64,000 bases of DNA from Rutpela maculata. Taxonomy: Eukaryota; Arthropoda; Insecta; Coleoptera; Cerambycidae. A program made the translations under genes and the position numbers. Below, piece by piece: positions 9,301-19,700 of this stretch (positions are counted from its first letter, which is position 1; each line of letters opens with the position of its first letter). Below the pieces are notes generated by a model that made no database searches, had not been told where the DNA came from, and saw only the letters and a list, made by a program, of their open reading frames with translations. Location: contig OW386292.2 of the NCBI GenBank assembly GCA_936432065.2, positions 99,715,829 through 99,779,828 on the forward strand, written 5' to 3'.

Positions 9301-11648
9301 CGCAGATCCAATGACGAAAAAACTTTGGCTGGTCCTAATTCTTGAAGAGTTTCCCGGATGGGCGGCAGCTGTGCCACTTCATCTTCGGTCTGACTATTGA
9401 GTTGTCTGTAGTCTACGCAGAATCGGTTCTTTCCGTCCTTTTTCTTGACTATCACAATGGGCGAACTAAACGCCGAATGGCTTCGTCTTATGACTCCCGC
9501 AGCTAACATCTTCTCAACTTCCTCTTGGATAATGGTTTTATGCTCTAAGGAATAACGATTTCGACGGATGCGGAACGTACGGTTGTCTTTCAACTGTATT
9601 CGGTGGGTTACCAACCGAGTCGTCGGTTGGCGTAATTGTTCTTGGAATCTGTCTGCGAAATCATTCAAGATTGCTTCATATCGCACTTGGTGCTCTTCCT
9701 CTACATTTTCTGAGGTTAGTTGTACTGGTTCGGCTTCCTCGTCGGGAGCGTTCGTGCCTGCCCAGTAAGCTGAATGTCGGAGCCTGGTTCCAAAGTATAT
9801 CGAATTATTCTGATAGTCCAGGGTGACCTGTTCAGTAATCATCCACCCGTTCCCAAGGATAATGTATTCTACCATGTCCTGCATTACGTAGGCTTCCAGC
9901 CTAGTAGGTTGTCCATTGATAAAAATCGTTTGTCCGACTGGTCCTTGTACGAGCACTGTCGATCCATTCGCCAATTGAACTTCCTGCACCTCCGCAGCGG
10001 TTACATTTCCCTTGATGAGTTTTTTGTTGATGAACGATTCCGCGGCTCCGGTATCCAGTAACGCCCAGTACATGTTTCCTTCATACTCGACCTGCACTCT
10101 CGGCAGAGGTCTCATATTACGGCGCCTTTCGACGGCTTGTACTAACGTATTCATTCCCATAACTGATGCTTCCGATCGGCTGGTTAACGCAAGCGCAGCT
10201 CGATTCGAATTCTGGTTTGAAGTTTGTCTTGTATTTTGTGGAATACTTGCAGGTAATTTACGAGTTTCCTTTAAATCGGTTTCTATTTCAGAGGCGACTT
10301 TGGCGAGGTGGTCCATGCTTTCGATGTAAACCCCTCTGAGTGCTGTCCTAATCTCGGGTAATAATAGTTCTATTACTATATCAATTAACTCGGCGTCGTC
10401 CGCAGTTGAGTTCAGCCGGTTATGTAAAGCGATCTTCTGGGAAATAAACAGCTCAACAGGCTCTGTGGATTGCTTTCTCCCATAAAGTTGTGCGCGTAGT
10501 TTTGATCTAATTGTCCTATTATTAAATCGTTCTACTAGACGTCGTTGAAAACTTTCGTAGTCTAAGTGTACTAATCTGTACATCTCTTGCCAGACTTTGG
10601 CGTCTCCACGGAGCTGCGCCACGACGGTAGGCGTCCAGTCCGCATAGTGTAGCTGTGTTCGCTCAAAATGATTTTCTACTTCTTTTAAGAAGTAATAGGG
10701 ATCCTCATAATCAGAGCCGCTGTAGGTGATTAGTAGTTTCCTATTTTTATTCTGCATTGTGTTGCGCATTGTTTCTCCAAACTTATGCAATGCATTTTCG
10801 AACATATTGGCATAATAGGCCTGTTCTTCTGTTGGGCGCCACGGGGTTTCATGTTGAAGTCCCTGAAAGTCATCTTGGGTGTTTGCCATTCCTTGGGCTC
10901 CATGCCTCTGAGGAGTGTCATGTGGTTGTGTGTCCCGGTTTGTCTGAAAACCGTATCTTTCATCGTAGATAGGTTCCCTTGGTACATACTGAGCATCTCT
11001 GTATGTAACAGTTCTCCTTTCGACTTGAATGTATGCATCATCAGGTGCATATACACTCATCCTGTCTGATTCCCTCCTGGGGGGGTATTGTGCCGGTTGG
11101 GTCGCTTGGTTCGAATGCCCCTTGAGTTGGGCGACATGTCTTCGGCGGGGGAAAAACGTAGGGGGGAACTGTTCTCGGTTCGATGGTGAGAGCGCCGGGG
11201 TGAGCCTCCGCAATTCTGCGCTCCCGACGTCCCGACGCACCTGGCTGTGCATTTCTTGAGGCGGCGTGTCGCTGTGGCCCGAAGACGATGCCGTTTCACG
11301 CCCCTTGCCAAAGCTTACACCTTTCGGCATCTGCATTTCTCCAGCTTGGCCCTGGCCTGTGCTTCCTTGTGCACTGTGGCGAGAGAGAGCTGGCCTCGCC
11401 GTGTGGGTCAGGCTTCCATGCCTCCCAGATCGCCCGACGCGTGCTTCTGGTTCCCTGTCCTGGACGTCAAGTCCGGAGTGTGTTGTTGACGTGTGTTGCC
11501 TCCTGAGTGGGCTCGTCACTACAGTAGTTTGAGGGCTTGGTGTCAAGTCGCGGAAAAAGAATCGAAGGGCTGGATCTTCCTGTAGATTTTGCCAATCTCT
11601 TCTTACGTGAATTGGGGCTGTGTCCGTGCTGCTGCTCGCGCGCGACAT
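6384..11648 (-). CDS. Gag-Pol polyprotein of element A
   Basis: This is a single open frame of 1754 codons. Approximate domains in order: an N-terminal Ser/Pro/Arg-rich region (1-171) encoded inside the 5' LTR; Gag capsid-type core (305-440); aspartic protease with LLDTGAA (about 534); reverse transcriptase with CVDYRQLN and VYLDDIIVYS (about 690-870); RNase H with LQTDAS and ITDSRALTW (about 985-1060); integrase HHCC zinc finger (H-rich near 1247, CVIC near 1280) and DDE core with D near 1314, D near 1372 and E near 1408; then a ~230-residue acidic, proline- and arginine-rich tail. There is no CCHC zinc knuckle. Gag and Pol share one frame with no frameshift. Compared with B, the integrase GPF motif is replaced by a local duplication (7029-7060), which probably impairs this copy. 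The primer-binding site is translated as part of the frame. Confidence 0.93.
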   Translation of the reverse strand: MSRASSSTDTAPIHVRRDWQNLQEDPALRFFFRDLTPSPQTTVVTSPLRRQHTSTTHSGLDVQDREPEARVGRSGRHGSLTHTARPALSRHSAQGSTGQGQAGEMQMPKGVSFGKGRETASSSGHSDTPPQEMHSQVRRDVGSAELRRLTPALSPSNREQFPPTFFPRRRHVAQLKGHSNQATQPAQYPPRRESDRMSVYAPDDAYIQVERRTVTYRDAQYVPREPIYDERYGFQTNRDTQPHDTPQRHGAQGMANTQDDFQGLQHETPWRPTEEQAYYANMFENALHKFGETMRNTMQNKNRKLLITYSGSDYEDPYYFLKEVENHFERTQLHYADWTPTVVAQLRGDAKVWQEMYRLVHLDYESFQRRLVERFNNRTIRSKLRAQLYGRKQSTEPVELFISQKIALHNRLNSTADDAELIDIVIELLLPEIRTALRGVYIESMDHLAKVASEIETDLKETRKLPASIPQNTRQTSNQNSNRAALALTSRSEASVMGMNTLVQAVERRRNMRPLPRVQVEYEGNMYWALLDTGAAESFINKKLIKGNVTAAEVQEVQLANGSTVLVQGPVGQTIFINGQPTRLEAYVMQDMVEYIILGNGWMITEQVTLDYQNNSIYFGTRLRHSAYWAGTNAPDEEAEPVQLTSENVEEEHQVRYEAILNDFADRFQEQLRQPTTRLVTHRIQLKDNRTFRIRRNRYSLEHKTIIQEEVEKMLAAGVIRRSHSAFSSPIVIVKKKDGKNRFCVDYRQLNSQTEDEVAQLPPIRETLQELGPAKVFSSLDLRSGYWQVAMEESSIPYTAFSTPDGATYEFLVMPFGLKSAPSTFQKLMTEVLAGYLDKFAKVYLDDIIVYSASHEEHVHHLRLVLERLRNHGLRCSLEKCRFGMEALDYLGHRVTALHNKPQEKHVIQIREFATPRTMKELQSFLGTANWLREYVPGFAALSAPLTDLVGKKHFRWTPEAEEAFQNLKEALSKPLTLSRPDPSLPFFLQTDASMQGMGVVLWQQEPSGQRRIISCASAKFTAAERKYHCNEQETLAVIWACKRYRAVLGDRPFTLITDSRALTWLDKFKDERAKLTRWALQLQEFNFTVQHCPGRQNQLPDFLSRHPEGHVPEDGENVDDRLIPPEINLPAEGMTSAEAWEHRGRVPAAFVQPATFTLALLDENDEPASLLDQIRQAQADSEEYQATRARWQELIQQPEEGLAPWQRTLRQDFRVEDGLIWYIRDGRQGLVVPLQFWQRVIHHYHDAAGHPGRDETVAAVRRLYYWPAMVKQIRTHVRHCVICAATKRGGALQAKAPLRPRPPTKPWQVVSFDAMGPYPETRTGNRYLSVLTDTFSNWVELKASPTSGVTVMLQFLTEVFNRWGYPQRIITDNATQFTSLAWERYTRRHDIHAYTSPIYHQQANPVERRSQEIKKALRVEMLNKTENRWDESLSDIMLKLHTRINAAIGMSPSQLLLGAPLVKPGEWNHPVNQQEVENNAQQREARVRRAQERQIVYQRDMFPEHREAPIHFEVGELVMVRQFPGTATAFSPPWAFSPPRVLGDNVYEVDRNGAQHHVHVNDLRPAPFPPPAPNDDETDSDSDPDEPPEVGPARPGPERAGPSARPRTPVQEAQRDIAQPSTSEAPMIGSPRRAVEAARRLQSRSPPQDPSTSRVPILVFRPSKEALLRQCQRDRERILGTPERQLIRRIQEAQERSRQREEDEAGDQGNPELTNLAVPVNYSFHSVTLEDYQEDDPEVSILDDACPIVGLWP
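11117..11136 (-). other. Primer-binding site of element A
   Basis: Immediately inside the 5' LTR (minus strand) is TGTCGCCCAACTCAAGGGGC. It resembles the TGGCGCCCAAC type of site seen in element H (60545) and in element C (32499), but its third base is T, which would mispair with the CCA end of a tRNA. It lies within the open gag frame. Confidence 0.75.
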
Positions 11649-13287
11649 GATGAAACGCGGCCCGCACTTGGAAACTGAAGCCGAGAAAGATTCGAAAGTA
11701 CCACGAAAATTGTCTCTGATAAAATTCGAAAGTACGTCGAAGATTGTCTTTGTGGTTGCGAGGAAAATTAATTCTCTCGCACCCCGCGGATTTGATGTTG
11801 GGAGACTAGTCCTGGTGTATATGAGTGCTTGTACTCATAAACAACGAAGCGTAGTTGAAACGAAATTGTTTGTTTGAAAATGTCCGAGGCAGCGCTGAAT
11901 GTCTGGCCCCCAACGGAAACGTGAGTTAAGCGTTCGAAGCGGTGCTGAATTTCTGGCCCCCAACGGAAACGTAATTTGTGAACGTCCGAGGCGGTGCTGA
12001 ATTTCTGGCCCCCAACGGAACGCGGTTTGAGGTGACCCGAAAAAATTTATTTTCTTTAATAATAATTTCGGCGCCGTGTGCACCTGGGGGATGCCTTCTG
12101 CATTCGTCAGAACGGAAAAATCACTTCACAAAAGTTTACATTTTTTCAAAATACAAAAATTACAGACTTATTGGTGAATTGTTAGTGGTGCATTTGGGAA
12201 AGACGGCTTGTGCTACTTGTTACGCGAGTCAACTTCAACGAGGCACCTGACGGCCTGGTGAATGCAAGTTAATGAGTAGCCGGCGCGGCACAAGCGATCC
12301 CCCTTTGCTGCAGGGCTGGAACTCGGCAACTTGGCTGTAAAAAATGTACAAGAATAATGTCACTTCTGCTCAGCTGGATGGCTTCTCCGTAGCTTACTGT
12401 CTATGCACTGGCTCTACGTTACTAGAGGACTCCCTAGAAGAGGGCTAGCACAGTAAGAAAGTCTTTGTCCTTATCTGAACCTCAGCAGAGAGTTCAATTT
12501 GGCAAAATGTCACTAAGTGCAGGCAGGCGGATGGCCCTGACCTAGATCAATGTTTTTTGGTTTGAACCTCCTCGGAGAGTTCAATGCACTGACTGTCTGA
12601 TCAGCTGGGGCTGCAGGCTGATGGCCCCGCTACCCAGGTTAAAGTTTATGGTGGTTCTTTACCTTTAAGTCCGGTGTAGAAGCACTTTAATTTAAATCAC
12701 TGTGGGAAATAAATTAGACGTTGCGAGGCCTTATGCTCGTTTAGAATTTTATTTATTACAGCTTGTCCTCCTTGGAGCTGAGGGGGTTTGAGCCCAGCTC
12801 TGGTAGGATAGGAAAGAGAGAGGATTCACTCATTCATTAAGACACTCGAATTCGAATAATACCTTATATTAATTAATTTCACCTGGTAAGGTAGCCAAAC
12901 TTCCCTAACTCGCGACTCGCGTAATTTAGAAAATAAAACTAATTAATCAGTACTTGTCATTCGCAAATTGTCGGTGCCTAGCTGTAGAAGCTGTGTGTTG
13001 AAGAGTTCATCAGTATGCAATGATTAAAAGAAATGTTAGAAATGTTGTTGGACCAGCTGGGGTTACTTCGGAGAGCTCCCTCGGTGGTGAAGATGAATAT
13101 GTGCCCGCTGGGGTTACCGCTGTGGGCTCCCTCGGTGGCAGAAAGAAAATGATCGAGTCCCGAAGTGACGTGGAGAGTGCACTGCGAATGACTGATAGCG
13201 TCACCAGTGTCACAAATATATTTATACTATGCCGGGGAGAAATGCAGCAATTTGATTGGCTGGCTTATTTTCAGCCGGACTATAACA
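11137..13287 (-). repeat. LTR L3 (5' LTR of element A)
   Basis: It is 2151 bp with TG...CA ends. The promoter is near its 5' end (minus strand, 13191-13226), and its last 512 bases encode the first ~170 Gag codons. Inner features are the triple repeat with TGGCCCCCAAC units (about 11880-12030, plus strand) and two copies of a module containing CCGAGGGAGC and AACCCCAGC near the promoter (13050-13150). Confidence 0.93.
13191..13226 (-). promoter_or_regulatory. Core promoter of element A
   Basis: On the minus strand TATAAATA (13226-13219) is followed by a TCAGT initiator with its A at 13193, 33 bases from the start of the TATA box. This places the probable transcription start about 95 bases into the LTR and about 1.5 kb upstream of the gag start at 11648. 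Confidence 0.7.
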
Positions 13288-13291
13288 ATAT
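13288..13291. repeat. ATAT junction between elements A and B
   Basis: One ATAT lies between the 5' LTR of A and the 3' LTR of B and serves as target duplication for both. With the LTR ends it forms the palindrome CAATATTG. Confidence 0.85.
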
Positions 13292-15442
13292 TGTCTTCGG
13301 CGGGGGGAAAACGTAAGGGGGAACTGTTCTCGGTTCGATGGTGAGAGCGCCGGGGTGAGCCTCCGCAATTCTGCGCTCCCGACGTCCCGACGCACCTGGC
13401 TGTGCATTTCTTGAGGCGGCGTGTCGCTGTGGCCCGAAGACGATGCCGTTTCACGCCCCTTGCCAAAGCTTACACCTTTCGGCATCTGCATTTCTCCAGC
13501 TTGGCCCTGGCCTGTGCTTCCTTGTGCACTATGGCGAGAGAGAGCTGGCCTCGCCGTGTGGGTCAGGCTTCCATGCCTCCCAGATCGCCCGACGCGTGCT
13601 TCTGGTTCCCTGTCCTGGACGTTGAGTCCGGAATTTGTTGTTGACGTGTGTTGCCTCCTGAGTGGGCTCGTCACTACTGTAGTTTGAGGGCTTGGTGTCA
13701 AGTCGCGGAAAAAGAATCGAAGGGCTGGATCTTCCTGTAGATTTTGCCAATCTCTTCTTACGTGAATTGGGGCTGTGTCCGTGCTGCTGCTCGCGCGCGA
13801 CATGATGAAACGCGGCCCGCACTTGGAAACTGAAGCCGAGAAAGATTCGAAAGTACCACGAAAATTGTCTCTGATAAAATTCGAAAGTACGTCGAAGATT
13901 GTCTTTGTGGTTGCGAGGAAAATTAATTCTCTCGCGCCCCGCGAGATTGATGTTGTGAGACTAGTCCTGATGTATATGAGTGCTTGTACTCATAAACAAC
14001 GAAGCGTAGTTGAAATGAAATTGTTTGTTCGAAAATGTCCGAGGCAGCGCTGAATGTTTGGCCCCCAACGGAAACGTGAGTTGAGCGTTCGAAGCGGTGC
14101 TGAATTTCTGGCCCCCAACGGAAACGTAATTTGTGAACGTCCGAGGCGGTGCTGAATTTCTGGCCCCCAACGGAAACGCGTTTTGAGGTGACCCGAAAAA
14201 ATTTATTTTCTTTAATAATAATTTCGGCGCCGTGTGCACCTGGGGGATGCTTTCTGCGTTCGTCAGAACGGAAAAATCACTTCACAAAAGTTTACATTTT
14301 TTCAAAATACAAAAGTTACAGACTTATTGGTGAATCATTAGTGGTGCATTTGGGAAAGACGGCTTGTGCTACTTGTTACGCGAGTCAACTTCAACGAGGC
14401 ACCTGACGGCCTGGTGAATGCAAGTTAATGAGTAGCCGGCGCGGCACAAGCGATCCCCCTTTGCTGCAGGGCTGGAACTCGGCAACTTGGCTGTAAAAAA
14501 TGCATAAGAACAATGTCACTTCTGCTCAGCTGGATGGCTTCTCCGTAGCTTACTGTCTATGCACTGGCTCTACGTTACTAGAGGACTCCCTAGAAGAGGG
14601 CTAGCAAAGTAAGAAAGTCTTGTCCTTATCTGAACCTCAGCAGAGAGTTCGATTGGCAAAATGTCTCTAAGTGCAGGCAGGCAGATGGCCCTGACCTAGA
14701 TCAATGTTTTTTTGGTTTGAACCTCCTCGGAGAGTTCAACGCACTGACTGTCTGAACAGCTGGGGCTGCAGGCTGATGGCCCCGCTACCCAGGTTAAAGT
14801 TTATGGTGGTTCTTTACCTTTAAGTCCGGTGTAGAAGCACTTTTAATTAAATCACTGTGGGAAATAAATTAGACGTTGCGAGGCCTTATGCTCGTTTAGA
14901 ATTTTATTTATTACAGCTTGTCCTCCTTGGAGCTGAGGGGGTTTGAGCCCAGCTCTGGTAGGATAGGAAAGAGAGAGGATTCACTCATTCATTAAGACAC
15001 TCGAATTCGAATAATACCTTATATTAATTAATTTCACCTGGTAAGGTAGCCAAACTTCCCTAACTCGCGACTCGCGTAATTTAGAAAATAAAACTAATTA
15101 ATCAGTACTTGTCATTCGCAAATTATCGGTGCCTAGCTGTAGAAGCTGTGTGTTGAAGAGTTCATCAGTATGCAATGATTAAAAAAAATGTTGGAATTGT
15201 TGTTGGACCAGCTGGGGTTACTTCTGAGAGCTCCCTCGGTGGTGAAGATGAATATGTGCCCGCTGGGGTTACCGCTGTGGGCTCCCTCGGTGGCAGAAAG
15301 AAAATGATCGAGTCCCGAAGTGACGTGGAGAGTGCACTGCGAATGACTGATAGCGTCACCAGTGTCACAAATATATTTATACTATGCCGGGGAGAAATGC
15401 AGCAATTTGATTGGCTGGCTTATTTTCAGCCGGACTATAACA
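13292..15442 (-). repeat. LTR L4 (3' LTR of element B)
   Basis: It is near-identical to L5 and about 97-98% like L2/L3 by eye. The Gag N-terminal frame inside it (13803 downward) is open through the LTR end and into the adjacent LTR L3. Confidence 0.93.
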
Positions 15443-16701
15443 CCACCCTGCCGGGAAGGCAAAATTTCGGGAGTGTTGAAAATAAAAGAGAGAAAATTGG
15501 AAAGAAAATTGCAAGAAATCTGACCGGCGAAATTTAAAATTTGACCGGGCTGATGAGGTTTTAGAAGTTCGAAACGTTCTTGATTAAATTGATCGTACTA
15601 GTTTCGATTGAAAAAACGGGAGAGAAATTTGATAAAAATCAGCCTGAGCTAATTTGAAATGAAGTTGAAAGATTTGAAAATTTTCTTGACAAGTGGGTCG
15701 TACTAATTTTCAAAATGACTGGTGAATTTTGGCTACCTTGTATACAAAACTACCTTAAAATCTAAGTTAAAATATTTGACCTATCTGGGCGCAGCTAAAT
15801 ATTTATCGGTACAAAACATGTAGTAAATATATTGCAATATAATTTTAGTACATAAGGCACTTTACTTAAATAATTTAGTGGCACAGAAAGTAAATAATTT
15901 CGGAATTACAATGTTAAAAACGCGCGTCGATGTCTTCGTCCGTGTTGTGTTCGAAGTGGTCACAAGTTGCCCTTCGGAGGCAAGGCATCTCCAACCTGAA
16001 CCTCGACGGGATTGTTGGCCCTTTCGTAAAATCATGGGGCAGGGTTTGGCCCATCCCATGACAGGACTGTTGAACGTCGACTTGGCAGATCACTGGCCCA
16101 AGTCGGACTCGTACACACGGAGGGGTGAAATGTACAAGTTTTCATACTTGCACAGAAGTTAACTGAAACGTTGAGATGGCTGAAGCTCGCAGCAGGGTTT
16201 CCTACTGGGAACTCGAGAGATAAGATTGAAATTTGAATGAAATGACAGAAGTTTACTGGCGGATTTTAATCGAAAATAAAGTAAAATGGCCAGTAAATAA
16301 GGTAAGTATGGAAGGTAAGTATTAAAATACTGAAATAATGATAACGAATAAATTTCACCTTATACAGGGTGAAATTAGAAAATAAATGGTGGATGCGCTG
16401 GTAATTTCGAAAAATTAATAAAATTGCAGGAACAATGCTTCCTGGGGTTTAGAATAAATTTGGGTGGTGTAGCAGCAATGCCTGTTGCACCAGAATAAAA
16501 TAAAAGTGGTTATGTAGGTTAGAATGATAGATAATAATGAGTAAAATATGTTGGAATAAGATAATTCCCTGTACAGGGACAGAATAAGAAAATAAAATAA
16601 AAATGGCGAATGCGCCGGTAATAATAAAAAAAATAATAATTTGGCCAAAAGGCCTCGGAGCGAATGCCTCCGGATAATATATGATTATTATGGCCACAAC
16701 C
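15443..16701 (-). other. 3' noncoding region of element B with hairpins
   Basis: It has the same organisation as in A. It holds AGGAA/TTCCT around GCATTG (16428-16443), a CCCT/AGGG hairpin near 16567-16578, an 8-bp stem TTACTGGC/GCCAGTAA near 16254-16300 and the conserved block near 15930-16180. The opposite-strand frame of the block is again open (to 16162). Confidence 0.8.
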
Positions 16702-19700
16702 CTAGGCGATAGGGCAGGCGTCATCTAGGATCGAGACTTCGGGGTCATCTTCTTGATAATCCTCAAGGGTGACCGAGTGGAAGCTATAGTTAACAGGGAC
16801 TGCTAGATTGGTTAGCTCTGGGTTTCCCTGGTCACCGGCTTCATCTTCTTCTCGCTGTCGGCTCCTCTCCTGGGCCTCTTGGATCCTTCGGATTAATTGC
16901 CGTTCGGGCGTCCCTAAGATCCTTTCTCGGTCTCGTTGACATTGTCGAAGTAGCGCCTCTTTACTAGGTCGAAATACTAAGATAGGCACTCTGCTCGTAC
17001 TAGGGTCCTGAGGGGGTGACCTTGATTGTAACCGCCTTGCAGCTTCTACTGCTCTTCTTGGGCTACCGATCATCGGGGCTGCACTTGTACTAGGCTGTGC
17101 TATGTCTCTCTGTGCTTCCTGCACCGGGGTCCTCGGTCTGGCACTTGGGCCGGCTCGCTCAGGTCCTGGCCTGGCAGGTCCTACTTCCGGAGGTTCATCC
17201 GGATCACTATCGCTATCCGTCTCATCATCGTTCGGCGCTGGTGGCGGGAATGGCGCCGGTCTGAGGTCATTTACATGAACAGGATGCTGTGCTCCATTCC
17301 TGTCCACTTCGTAAACGTTGTCACCTAGTACTCGTAATATCATAAATGGCCCTTCCCATGGGGGGCTGAATGCTGTTGCGGTGCCTGGGAATTGTCTAAC
17401 CATCACCAATTCTCCTACTTCGAAATGAATCGGCGCTTCTCGATGCTCCGGGAACATATCTCTTTGGTAAACAATCTGCCTTTCCTGGGCTCGTCTCACC
17501 CGTGCTTCTCGTTGTTGAGCATTGTTTTCCACTTCCTGTTGATTAACCGGGTGATTCCATTCCCCTGGTTTAACCAGCGGTGCTCCGAGTAACAACTGAC
17601 TGGGTGACATGCCTGTGGCTGCATTAATTCGGGTATGAAGTTTGAGCATAATGTCTGACAAACTCTCATCCCATCGGTTTTCGGTTTTATTGAGCATTTC
17701 AACTCGGAGGGCCTTCTTAATCTCTTGGCTCCTCCGTTCCACTGGATTGGCCTGTTGATGGTAAATGGGGGACGTATAGGCGTGGATGTCATGTCTACGA
17801 GTATACCTTTCCCATGCCAAGGACGTAAATTGCGTCGCATTGTCTGTGATTATTCGCTGTGGATATCCCCATCGATTGAACACTTCGGTGAGGAATTGCA
17901 ACATGACCGTTACTCCACTGGTAGGGGACGCTTTCAGTTCTACCCAGTTTGAAAAGGTGTCTGTCAGCACGAAGAGGTATCGGTTGCCTGTTCTGGTTTC
18001 AGGGTAAGGTCCCATAGCGTCAAAGCTAACCACTTGCCATGGTTTGGTGGGTGGCCTGGGCCGTAGGGGTGCTTTAGCTTGCAGAGCACCTCCTCGTTTT
18101 GTGGCGGCGCATATCACGCAGTGTCGAACGTGCGTGCGTATCTGTTTGACCATTGCCGGCCAGTAGTATAAGCGGCGGACTGCCGCGACAGTCTCGTCCC
18201 GCCCTGGATGTCCAGCGGCATCGTGATAGTGGTGAATCACCCTCTGCCAAAATTGTAGAGGTACGACTAATCCTTGTCTTCCATCTCGAATGTACCAGAT
18301 TAAACCGTCTTCTACTTGAAAATCCTGGCGTAATGTTCGCTGCCAAGGAGCTAATCCTTCTTCCGGCTGCTGTATCAATTCTTGCCATCTGGCTCGAGTG
18401 GCTTGATACTCTTCGCTATCTGCCTGTGCCTGGCGTATCTGATCCAATAATGACGCTGGCTCGTCATTTTCATCCAACAAAGCCAACGTAAAAGTTGCTG
18501 GTTGTACAAAAGCGGCTGGGACTCGTCCTCGATGTTCCCAGGCCTCTGCGGATGTCATTCCTTCAGCGGGTAAATTTATCTCGGGCGGTATTAATCTATC
18601 ATCAACATTCTCTCCATCTTCAGGCACGTGTCCTTCAGGGTGTCGTGATAGAAAATCCGGGAGTTGATTTTGCCTCCCAGGGCAGTGTTGGACGGTAAAG
18701 TTGAATTCTTGCAACTGTAGTGCCCATCTTGTGAGCTTGGCTCTTTCGTCCTTGAACTTGTCGAACCAAGTCAAAGCGCGACTGTCAGTAATCAATGTGA
18801 ACGGTCTGTCTCCCAGAACGGCTCTGTATCTCTTACATGCCCATATTACGGCTAATGTTTCTTGTTCATTACAATGATATTTGCGCTCAGCGGCAGTAAA
18901 TTTTGCGCTGGCGCACGAAATAACCCTTCTCTGTCCAGATGGCTCTTGTTGCCAGAGGACAACACCCATGCCTTGCATGCTAGCATCGGTTTGTAAGAAA
19001 AACGGCAAGCTCGGGTCTGGCCGGCTTAGCGTCAAAGGTTTAGATAAAGCTTCCTTTAAATTCTGGAAGGCTTCCTCAGCCTCTGGGGTCCATCGAAAGT
19101 GTTTCTTCCCCACTAGGTCTGTCAAAGGAGCAGATAATGCGGCAAATCCTGGTACATATTCTCGTAACCAGTTTGCCGTTCCCAAGAAACTCTGCAATTC
19201 TTTCATGGTTCGTGGCGTGGCAAATTCTCTGATTTGTATCACATGTTTTTCCTGCGGCTTATTGTGCAAAGCCGTTACTCGATGTCCCAAGTAGTCTAAT
19301 GCTTCCATCCCGAAACGACACTTTTCCAGGGAGCAGCGAAGTCCATGGTTTCGTAATCTCTCCAATACCAACCTTAAATGGTGAACGTGTTCTTCGTGCG
19401 ACGCCGAATAGACGATGATATCATCGAGATACACTTTTGCGAATTTATCCAAGTATCCTGCTAAGACTTCTGTCATAAGTTTCTGGAACGTCGATGGGGC
19501 GCTCTTTAGCCCGAAAGGCATTACCAAAAACTCATAGGTCGCTCCATCAGGAGTGCTGAAAGCTGTATAAGGTATGCTGGATTCTTCCATGGCTACCTGC
19601 CAGTATCCACTGCGCAGATCCAATGACGAAAAAACTTTGGCTGGTCCTAATTCTTGAAGAGTTTCCCGGATGGGCGGCAGCTGTGCCACTTCATCTTCGG

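Larger units (their letters stand above)
2990..13287 (-). mobile_element. Element A: complete Ty3/Gypsy retrotransposon
   Basis: The element is 10,298 bp with two LTRs (2990-5139 and 11137-13287), a primer-binding site directly inside the 5' LTR, one gag-pol frame and a 1.2 kb structured 3' noncoding region. It is flanked by ATAT on both sides. By eye the two LTRs differ at only a handful of positions, including one deleted base near 3056, so the insertion looks recent. It differs from B by a small rearrangement in the integrase C-terminus (7029-7060) and by a changed stop region. No env-like frame is present. Confidence 0.95.
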
